NCBI GenBank assembly: GCA_937898445.1
Contig: CALEJY010000272.1
Coordinates: forward strand, 1-6,713
Reading direction: 5' to 3'
DNA: 6,713 nucleotides
Origin: an uncultured Candidatus Melainabacteria bacterium
GTDB lineage: Bacteria; Cyanobacteriota; Vampirovibrionia; Gastranaerophilales; Gastranaerophilaceae
Shown: piece by piece, positions 1 through 6,713 of the stretch
Position numbering within the stretch: position 1 is the first letter of the stretch
Layout: every line of letters begins with the position of its first letter
The notes under the pieces: generated by a model
Database searches by the model: none
What the model was told of the DNA's origin: nothing
Seen by the model: only the letters and a program-made list of their open reading frames with translations
Program-made: the position numbers and the translations under genes

Positions 1-833
1 ATACAATATTTAATGGATTTGATAATACTGTAAAAGCTCAAGCGATACAAGCAATACAAATTGCAATAGAATCAATTGAACAAACAACGTCATCTATTAC
101 AGGTGTATTTAGAGAAAGATTAAACGGAATTGAAGCGCACGATGCTGTAACTAATATAAAAATAGGTTAGAATAATTCATTTATAATTACTAAACAATAT
201 TATCATTAGATGGATTTAATAGTAAATGAAATGCTATTGGATTGTCTTAATTTAGCTAAAGTAGTTTATAAAAATGGATTAACTGGAACCATTGTATTAG
301 GTGATAAATATCAAAAAGTATTTACAGCATTACCTGAATATTATACATTAACTGATTATGATATACGTATAATAACAAGTTCTGATGTAGTTAAAGATTT
401 AGAATAGATAAAACAAATTATTCCTGAATTTGTAAAATCTGGTGGACTTCCTCCAGATATAATAATTGAAGCTATTACTTGTAAAAGTATTCCTGATTTA
501 AAACTAAAAATTAAAAAAGCAATTAACGCTTAGAGATAGGAAGGAAGTCAAATACAATAGTTATAGTAGCAATTATAGCAAGCTCAACAATAGTTGTAGC
601 AAGCTGATAAACAAATACAAGAACAATAGAAATAGCTTCAAGAATTAAGTAATAATAAGTTATAGCTTGAACAACAAGAATTAAAGATGAAATATCAAAT
701 TGAATGGTATAAAGCTAATACTGATAGAACTTATAAAGAAGCAGCTACTGAAGAACAAAAAAAACGTACTGAAATTGAAATTGCTCAGTTACATGACGGA
801 AATCCATATAATGATAAAATAAGACAAGTATAA
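1..833 (+). CDS. Portal protein, C-terminal part (5' partial, TAG read as Gln)
   Basis: This is the last 276 residues of the dodecameric ring protein at the capsid vertex through which DNA is packaged and ejected. The reading frame is open from base 3 to TAA at 831-833, provided 14 in-frame TAGs (168, 207, 405, 531, 537, 558, 564, 567, 576, 591, 597, 627, 633, 663) are read as Gln. The stretches GVFRERLNGIEAHDAVTNI, ITKQYYHQMDL and GLTGTIVLGD match my memory of crAss-like portal proteins. These are about 750-800 aa, so roughly the last third is present. Bases 531-665 encode a Gln-rich coiled coil with hydrophobic residues spaced 3-4-3-4, followed by a charged helix and a short tail. Gene 2 starts one base after the stop. 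The order portal then small connector proteins fits a head-tail junction module. Portal identity is likely but not proven by search; the reading frame is very secure. Confidence 0.85.
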
Positions 834-834
834 A

Positions 835-1533
835 ATGAATTTTGATATTGGATTTGATAATAGTAAAGATTGTAAAGTTACCATAAACGATTAGCAAGAA
901 TACTTAACAAAAGGAGATTCATTAGTTAATTTTAAATATGATAGTATGGTTAGAATTATAAAAGTAAACGATGAATTAGAATATATAACTAATGATTCTA
1001 AAACTTTTGTAATTTCTAAACCAAAAGATGGATTACTTTCTTTAAGTTACATTGTATTACCAAACGAAGATTATTTCTTAAAATCTAAGAAAAGTAAAGA
1101 TATATTTGCTATGTTATACGATATAGCATATTATATAGATGACAATAAATAGATTTGGAAATATATTGTTAAAACAGAAGAAATAGAACCAGTAAGTTCT
1201 ATAAATGAAGTAATTGAATGTACTAATGATAGAACTTTTAAGTATTCTTTAAGTTAGGATTATCTTTCAATTTGCTCTTTACAAAATTGTTATGTAAATT
1301 TGGCTTGGAAACTTTTAAAAGAAAGAAGCTTAGCTAAATGTGAAATAGATGATAAAGATTTAGTAGATAGAAAAAATCTAGTATTTATTGCAATTAATGT
1401 AATTAAATATGCAATAGAATTAGGTAAAGTTGATAAAGCTGAACAAATTTTATAGAGAATAAATGGATGCACAGGATTATGTAAATCTGATTCAACATCA
1501 ATGTCCAATTGTGGATGCGGATGTTCTAAATAA
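835..1533 (+). CDS. Conserved phage structural protein with Cys-rich C-terminus, probable head-tail connector/ring component
   Basis: This gene encodes 232 aa if TAGs at 892 (codon 20), 1150, 1255 and 1453 are Gln; it ends at TAA 1531-1533. The ATG lies one base after the portal stop, with no Shine-Dalgarno sequence. Residues 1 to about 135 alternate short polar and hydrophobic stretches and look beta-rich. Residues 140-211 look helical (CYVNLAWKLLKER, then VFIAINVIKYAIELG). The last 21 residues hold five cysteines at 212, 216, 226, 228 and 230, ending NCGCGCSK. I recall proteins with this helical part and a GCxGLCK...CGCG ending next to portal genes in Bacteroidales phages, but know no established enzymatic function. 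Its position suggests a ring or adaptor below the portal. The last 71 bases are shared with gene 3. No membrane segment or signal peptide is evident. The gene itself is secure; its role is inferred from position only. Confidence 0.8.
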
Positions 1534-2017
1534 TTTAAAGAAAGAAGTAATCTGTGACTTTAGTTCTTTATTATCTAAAATGGGAAAAGGCTATAGTTCA
1601 GATTATAAATAGATTCTAGATAAAATTCAATTTATTAATTTTATCCCAAGTTGTATTTCTTCTTAGAGATTCCCTGTTTATATAGGTTTATTACCTAGTA
1701 ACAAAAAAGCAAAAGAAATTACAATAGAATATTTAAATAAGTCTGAAGGAAAATTTGTAGACTTTAATAAAATTATTACAGAATATCTTAACTTTAAAGA
1801 TACAAGTCTTAAAAATATTTTTATTATGGTCCCTTCTGCATATCCAGATTTAGTTAGTATGACTAATGATATGCAAAAGTTTACAATAGAAGCTTTTGAT
1901 GTAACTGAAAACATTCCTTTATTGATCAATAATAAAGCAATTTTATATAAAGCTTTTGTTTATAAACAATCTTTAGCTACATTAGATCAAGAAATAACTT
2001 TTAATTTTATTAATTAA
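1463..2017 (+). CDS. Small phage structural protein with a fibre-type C-terminal domain, function unknown
   Basis: This gene encodes 184 aa, with TAGs at 1610 and 1664 read as Gln, ending at TAA 2015-2017. The ATG at 1463 directly follows an in-frame TAA (1460-1462), so it is the most upstream possible start. It places the N-terminus inside the end of gene 2, in the other frame. The next in-frame ATG is at 1580 and would give 145 aa, so the start is less certain than the frame. Residues 1-65 look helical. From about residue 72 the sequence (VYIGLLPSN, then FIMVPSAYPDL, ending EITFNF) lines up with the C-terminal domain of gene 5 (IFYGIIDSS, then LVYAYPASYGVL, ending SSFSFS). In gene 5 that domain ends a fibre-like protein, so this product may be a virion surface or tail component. 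That link is by eye and weak, and the gene's function is not recognised. The tailspike gene follows after two bases. Confidence 0.75.
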
Positions 2018-2019
2018 AT

Positions 2020-4662
2020 ATGAGTTAGTTTAGTGAAACTGTAGGTAGTTTTACTAGAACTGGTAATTATCCTTTAGAAGCCAATTATATTTTTGATACA
2101 TTTGACGATTTAAAAAAGTTTTATGAAGATAAATATAATGCAGCAACGTTACATGAGGGATTATTAAAAGTAGTCAAGAACGACGAAAATAACGAACAGT
2201 CTTTATATTGGGTTATTAATAAGGATAATAAACTTCAATTTACAAGATTATCTGGAGACTTTGATAATCTAAAAGAGATTGTTTATGGAATGTATAGAGA
2301 TGCATTAAAAACAGAAGGAGATTTTGTTGTTAATGATACTAATACAAAACCAGTAATTCCTAAAAATAAACGAATCTATATAGGAAGTTATATTAATCCA
2401 GATCTAGAATATACCTTAGAAATACCAGAAGGATGTGAATTGGCATTTGGGCGAAATGGTAAGTTAGGCCCAAATGTAACTATTAGATTAAATAATACTG
2501 CAATTATTGCAAGTCCAAATCAACAAATATTTAATGATTGTAAGATAATAGGTAAGTTTAAATGTCCTTTTATTCCTGTGGAATGGTTTGGCGCAAAAGG
2601 CGATGGAATTACAGATGACAGTAAAGCCATTAATACTTGTTTTCTATACGCTGGCAGAACTACTGTATTATTAAGTGCAGAAAGATATTTAGCTAAAAGT
2701 ACTATTCGTATTGATGAAGAAGAATGCAATATGAATAATACAGAAGACGAAAGCTATATGAACGATGGTTAGTATGGAATGCAAGTAGTATGTAAAGGTT
2801 CTATTTGGGGAGGAGATAATACCTCTCCTGTGTTACATATTAATATGTCACAATTAACTTTTAAATGTGATGGAGCAATAGTAAGTAGTAAATACGCTAA
2901 CGTTGCAGTTGAATGTAATACAGAACGCCACTCTGATATTTATATTAATAGAATAATGAAAGGACGTGATTATAGTAATACTTTATCTTCTGTTGACGAT
3001 AATATTAACTATAATTGGTTCAATGGAATAGGATTCTTTCATATTGGTGGTAATAGCTCAAGAATTCAAATAAATACAATGTTTGGATTTAAATATGGTT
3101 ATAGAGCGTCTACAGAAATGTGTAATCAATACTATATTTCTTGGATGAGTAATAAAATAACATTGGGTACTATTATTGCTCCATATCCTATTTACATTTG
3201 GCTTGCTTCTGATAACGAAGGAACTAGTAATCCTACTAGACATAATAGTTTTTATCACAATAATGATATTACTATTCAATCAAATAGTGTTGGTTGGAAT
3301 CCAGATACTATTGTAAAATTAATGCAAAATGAAACTGATTCTTCATTAGTTACTTTAAAAAGTGAATCTGGATTTAATAGAATTGCAGTAAATATTTATA
3401 TTCAAACTGTTGATTGCGCAACTTATAAAGTAATTAACGCATATCATACAGGAGAATGTAATTTTAAAATATATGGTAGTTTTAACGATGTTAGTCCAAT
3501 TAGACCCAATGGAACTACAGCAAAGAATTGTATAAATAATGTATCTCCGTATACAGATACTAATAAATTTATAAATATTATTGGTTGTACTAATATTAAT
3601 ATAGAAACTACCCAAGCTATATTATACGATTGGATATATGTAAAAGATTGTGAATATGTAAGATTTAATAGTATTCAAAGTAAATACGATATTAAAGATT
3701 ATTATATACTCAATACTGCTAAATTAAATTATCCAGTTATATTTAGGCCAAGTAAATTATTATCTGATGTAAATGCTGATATTTCTTTAAATGATTTTTC
3801 AAATAATGGAATGTATGCATTTATTGATTATTTAGATCTTTCTAATTATAAACATACTATTGTAGATCCAAATACTATGTTTATTGATCCAGGTATTTAT
3901 GTATTTGCATATAATAGTAATCTTTGGGCAATAAATTATTTACCAGAAGGGTAGAAAAAAGCATAGCATATTGGATATACTCAAGCTAAGTATGATTATA
4001 ATTAGTATAAGCATTTAGACTAGTTATGGACTACTTATAATGGTTATACTATAACTAATACAAAATCTTCCGAAAATTTAGATACTTTTATCCCAACTTA
4101 TAATGTAGTAAAATAGTTATTAGATAGTATTAGTTCTGCTGGAAGTAATGTATCTGGATTAATTTTAGATACTTCTAATTAGTTACATATAAAAGATATA
4201 GATGGTTCTGATATTGGATAGCCTATAGATTTGTCTATTTTTGCTTCCAAAAATGAAACTGTAAAAAATTTTGGTACAACTACAATAACACAAGAAGACT
4301 TAGATAAAGGATGTGAGTTTTTATTAGGAACTATTTGTACATTTATACAAATAGGAGATAAAAAATATTACGCTCCCATTTCTACTAATTCTAATTCTAT
4401 TGAAAGTAAAGTTGTAGATGGAACGGTTCTTCATGAAGTAAAAGTATCACAATCTGGAAATGTTAATTTAGAAATCGCAAGCGATGGTTTAAAAGCAGTA
4501 TTTCCTATTAAGAATACTGGTAATCCAATTGAAATAGAATATTTAGATCAAGATCCAATAGAATTTAAAGATAATACAATATATTATATTAAAAATAAAC
4601 CCTATTTCTACTTTGGAAATAATAAAATTTCTGGAGGAGAATCTACTTGGGTTGAAAATTAA
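2020..4662 (+). CDS. Tailspike/tail fibre with pectate-lyase-like beta-helix
   Basis: This 880-aa virion protein probably binds, and may cleave, host surface polysaccharide. It ends at TAA 4660-4662, with nine TAGs (2026, 2770, 3952, 3964, 4003, 4021, 4114, 4180, 4219) read as Gln. Residues 1-95 (TVGSFTRTGNYPLEANYIF onward) resemble an N-terminal domain I recall in fibre proteins of crAss-like phages, probably the virion anchor. Residues 95-185 are a beta-rich lead-in containing LEIPEGCELAFG. Residues 188-200, EWFGAKGDGITDD, are the hallmark opening of the Pectate_lyase_3 (PF12708) right-handed beta-helix, which seems to extend to about residue 640. A Gln-rich linker follows at 645-734, then a C-terminal beta-rich tip. 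Catalytic residues cannot be assigned, so enzyme activity is unproven. Without recoding the gene would break into fragments, and TAG at codon 3 would stop it at once. The start two bases after gene 3 fits the conserved N-terminal motif; no Shine-Dalgarno sequence is visible. Confidence 0.88.
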
Positions 4663-4667
4663 TTTAT

Positions 4668-6047
4668 ATGGCTAACGTAAAATTTTTATATTATCAGACT
4701 AAAGCCAAGCTTACTGAAGATATAGCAGGCAAATTTCCTGATGGTGCTATTGCTTTCTGTCATGAGACTGGAGAAATCTATACTCACGGAAAGTTTTATA
4801 ATGCTTTAAGTGCTGAATATCAAGCATTAGATGGTGCGCTTGCAGCAGGTGATTCTATTGAAACAGCTATTGCTAAACTTGATAAACAAGTCAAAGCTGC
4901 AACTTCAGCGGCTGGTGTAAAAAGTATTTCTGCAAAGGGAAGTTTTATAAAAAATTTAGAAGACGCTACTGGAGCAGTTACTATTGAAAGTAACGATGAT
5001 GCAATTCAAAATGCATTAAATGCTAAGGTAAATAAAACCGATGTTGGTGTTACTATTGCAACACTTGAAGATGGTAAAGTTCCTGCTTCTCAATTACCTT
5101 CATTTGTAGATGATGTTCTTGAATATGATACTTATAATAGTTTTCCAGAAACTGGCGAAACTGGTAAAATCTATGTATCTACAGACGATAATAAAACATA
5201 TCGTTGGTCTGGAACATAGTATGTAGAAATTGGATCTTCATTAGCACTTGGAGAAACTTCTTCTACTGCTTATGCAGGAGATAAAGGTAAAAAACTTCGT
5301 GATGATGTAGATGGTATTCTTAAAGGAGATAAGGAATTAGTAACCCCTGTAATTACTAATCCTCAATGGTCTATCTTTAAGAATGACGGTACTGATACTA
5401 AGGAAATCAAAGAAACTAGTAATATTACTTTACTTAAAGGGTATAAAGCCTAGTTCTCTGGTAGTTGGAAATGGACTTCTGATTCTTCTAAGAAAGATCC
5501 AGAAGCTACTAGTGGAATATGGGGAACGACCCTTCCAGAAAGCGGGGTTGCTAGTGATTCATTTACTGGTACTCAAGTGTCTGCCAACACTACATATACT
5601 CAAACTATTACAGCCGCTAAGAAAGGTTTAATGGTTTCTGGAAGTAAAGTAGTTCCTGCTTCGGGTACTGATTCAAAGTCTTGTTCAGCTTCTGTATCTT
5701 TTGTAGATAGAATTTTCTATGGTATAATTGATTCTAGTGATCCTACTGGTGCTGATGTTACTAATACTAAAATTCAAGCTTTAAAGACTTATAAAGATCA
5801 AACTAGTAAAGCAGCCACAATTGATTGTAGTGCTCTTTCTGCCACACAACGTTTAGTATACGCTTATCCTGCTTCTTATGGGGTATTAACTGTTATTAAA
5901 AAAGATGGAGTAGATTCTGTAATTAGTGCATTCTCTACTAAGACTGTAGATATTGATACAGGTACAGGTGCTCCAGCTATTTCATATCAAGTATATTATA
6001 GTGGTGCAGGTGCTGTAAGCTCTAAATCATCGTTTAGTTTTTCTTAA
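4668..6047 (+). CDS. Modular phage fibre/appendage protein
   Basis: This gene encodes 459 aa, with TAGs at 5217 (residue 184) and 5451 (residue 262) read as Gln, ending in tandem stops TAATAA. Residues 1-45 (KFLYYQTKAKL, GAIAFCHETGEIYTHGKFY) form a small N-terminal module I recall from Bacteroidales phage structural proteins. An Ala-rich possible coiled coil follows (about 46-85). Residues 134-200 contain DGKVPASQLPSFVDDVLEY, then GKIYVSTDDNKTYRWSG and SLALGETSSTAYAGDKG, a module widespread in phage tail fibres. Residues 215-345 look like an immunoglobulin-like beta domain. Residues 349-459 form a C-terminal domain around YAYPASYG that seems related to the end of gene 3. The protein is probably a trimeric fibre exposed on the virion, on tail or head. 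No enzymatic motif is seen. TAG is rarer than in the upstream genes (2 TAG against about 12 CAA/CAG). The start five bases after gene 4 has no nearby Shine-Dalgarno sequence. Confidence 0.85.
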
Positions 6048-6050
6048 TAA

Positions 6051-6058
6051 AAGGAGGG
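6051..6058 (+). promoter_or_regulatory. Strong Shine-Dalgarno site of the last gene
   Basis: AAGGAGGG sits six bases before the ATG at 6065, in the 17-base gap after the double stop TAATAA. It is the only consensus ribosome-binding site next to a start in the window. The other four visible starts have AT-rich leaders without one. It confirms the start of the last gene. Confidence 0.85.
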
Positions 6059-6064
6059 TAATAT

Positions 6065-6713
6065 ATGGAAAATAAATTGACAAGAATGGCGAAACTTGCC
6101 TCAGCTAATCCTAAAAGTTGGGGTATTGTTGACGCAAATGAAATCTCAGGTCATAGATCCGTAGCTACTGTATCTGATTTATATAGCTTAGCAGGTTGTA
6201 TTTTATCGTCCTCTTATGCAGGAGATTTAGCTGCTGGAAGAACGCCTACTGGTAATGATGCAATAGGTCAAATTTGGTATGTACAAGATACTAATAAGTA
6301 CTATAAATTAATTACCTGGAATGATCCTACTACTGCTCTTAATTGGTAGGAAGTATATATCGGCACTGATTATGGTAAGATAGATGATGTACAAGTAAAT
6401 GGAACTTCTGTTGTATCAGATAAGATTGCTAAGATTGATTTAACTCCTTATGCAAAAGATACAGAGGTTCTTAAAAGTATTACTTCTGAGAATGCAGTTA
6501 TTGCTGTAGATGGTAATAAGCTTACATTTACTATTGACCCAACTAATACGGGTAGTCCATTACAAGTAAATGATCAAGGTTTAGCTATCACTCTTAGTTT
6601 GACCTATGATTCTGAGAATAAAAAGATTAAACTTTGTGGTCAAGATTCTTCAGTAATTAGTGAAATTGATGCAAAAGATTTCATTAAGGATGGAATGATC
6701 GATAGCGCAAAAT
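6065..6713 (+). CDS. Phage fibre/appendage protein, N-terminal part (3' partial)
   Basis: The frame is open from ATG 6065 to the window end (216 codons), with TAG at 6347 (residue 95) read as Gln. The start is fixed by an AAGGAGGG site six bases upstream. Residues 15-50 (SWGIVDANEISGHRSV, then DLYSLAGCILSSS) and 64-75 (NDAIGQIWYVQD) match an N-terminal module I recall at the front of large structural proteins of Bacteroidales phages. Later stretches VQVNGTSVVSDKIAKIDLTP and EIDAKDFIKDGM are modules found repeatedly in such fibre-like proteins, so a long repetitive protein probably continues beyond the window. A role in a virion appendage is inferred from these modules and from the spike and fibre genes before it. 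No enzymatic motif is visible. The exact structure (tail fibre, head fibre or hub) cannot be told. Confidence 0.82.

Larger units (their letters stand above)
168..6349 (+). other. Reassigned TAG codons (TAG = Gln, translation table 15)
   Basis: Thirty-two in-frame TAGs occur by hand count: 14 in the portal fragment, then 4, 2, 9, 2 and 1 in the following genes. Against about 70 CAA/CAG codons, TAG makes up close to a third of Gln codons. No in-frame TAA or TGA was seen inside any gene, and all five visible gene ends are TAA. Gln is favoured because TAG alternates with CAA in the coiled coil at 531-665, and because residue 184 of gene 5 lies in RWSGTQYVEIG, where I recall Gln in related fibres. 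The cognate tRNA with anticodon CUA is not in this window. Table 11 would wrongly split these genes; table 15 is needed. Confidence 0.93.

Noticed and set aside
1290..3615. Minus-strand ORFs at 1290-1508, 1678-1929, 2520-2729, 3058-3279 and 3355-3615
   Set aside because: They lie opposite well-supported plus-strand genes and show no recognisable motifs or start signals.
4633..4639. GGAGGAG as a Shine-Dalgarno site for gene 5
   Set aside because: It lies nearly 30 bases before the ATG at 4668, too far for normal use, and encodes Gly-Gly-Glu in the spike tip.
210..4662. Many short plus-strand ORFs ending at TAG, which suggest pseudogenes or a decayed phage region
   Set aside because: Consecutive pieces stay in one frame, are separated only by TAG, and join into full-length recognisable proteins ending at TAA. 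Decay would also give TAA, TGA and frameshifts.
5383..5631. Plus-strand 82-codon ORF within gene 5
   Set aside because: It is out of frame with gene 5, which is continuous and has recognisable modules here; the ORF's composition looks like a shadow.
1..6713. TAG as pyrrolysine or programmed readthrough rather than general recoding
   Set aside because: TAG is too frequent, is spread over every gene, and replaces Gln interchangeably with CAA in a repetitive coil.
1..6713. A suppressor tRNA, CRISPR array, insertion sequence or attachment site in the window
   Set aside because: The non-coding space totals only about 25 bases at the junctions, and no cloverleaf, direct-repeat array or transposase was seen.
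2020..6713. Diversity-generating retroelement target at the end of a spike or fibre gene
   Set aside because: No reverse transcriptase, no near-duplicate template/variable repeat, and no adenine-rich C-lectin-like end was recognised. A template could lie outside the window.

Overview
The window is a fragment of the late (structural) region of a tailed phage. The best match is a crAss-like phage (order Crassvirales) of gut Bacteroidota. The reasons are the recognisable portal C-terminus, the small connector-like proteins behind it, fibre and spike modules typical of Bacteroidales phages, very AT-rich DNA, and a non-standard genetic code. Identification rests on remembered family motifs; no search was run.

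The key to reading the window is that TAG is not a stop. By hand count, 32 in-frame TAG codons interrupt six otherwise continuous plus-strand genes, and all five genes whose ends are visible stop at TAA. In a Gln-rich stretch TAG alternates with CAA, so it most likely encodes glutamine (translation table 15). With the standard code the window looks like a string of short ORFs and long gaps. With TAG read as Gln it is almost completely coding, with gaps of only 1, 2, 5 and 17 bases and one 71-base overlap.

Layout, all on the plus strand: (1) 1-833, last third of the portal protein, ending in a Gln-rich coiled coil. (2) 835-1533, a 232-aa protein with a cysteine-rich tail, probably a connector or ring protein. 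(3) 1463-2017, a 184-aa protein overlapping gene 2, whose C-terminal domain appears related to the C-terminus of gene 5. (4) 2020-4662, an 880-aa tailspike with a pectate-lyase-like beta-helix. (5) 4668-6047, a 459-aa modular fibre or appendage protein. (6) 6065-6713, the N-terminal 216 residues of another large fibre or appendage protein that runs off the end.

Together the genes describe the DNA-entry end of the capsid (portal and adjacent connectors) followed by parts that contact the host surface (spike and fibres). The tight packing suggests one late transcript. No promoter, terminator, tRNA, CRISPR array, insertion sequence or minus-strand gene could be supported. The suppressor tRNA that must read TAG is not in this window.
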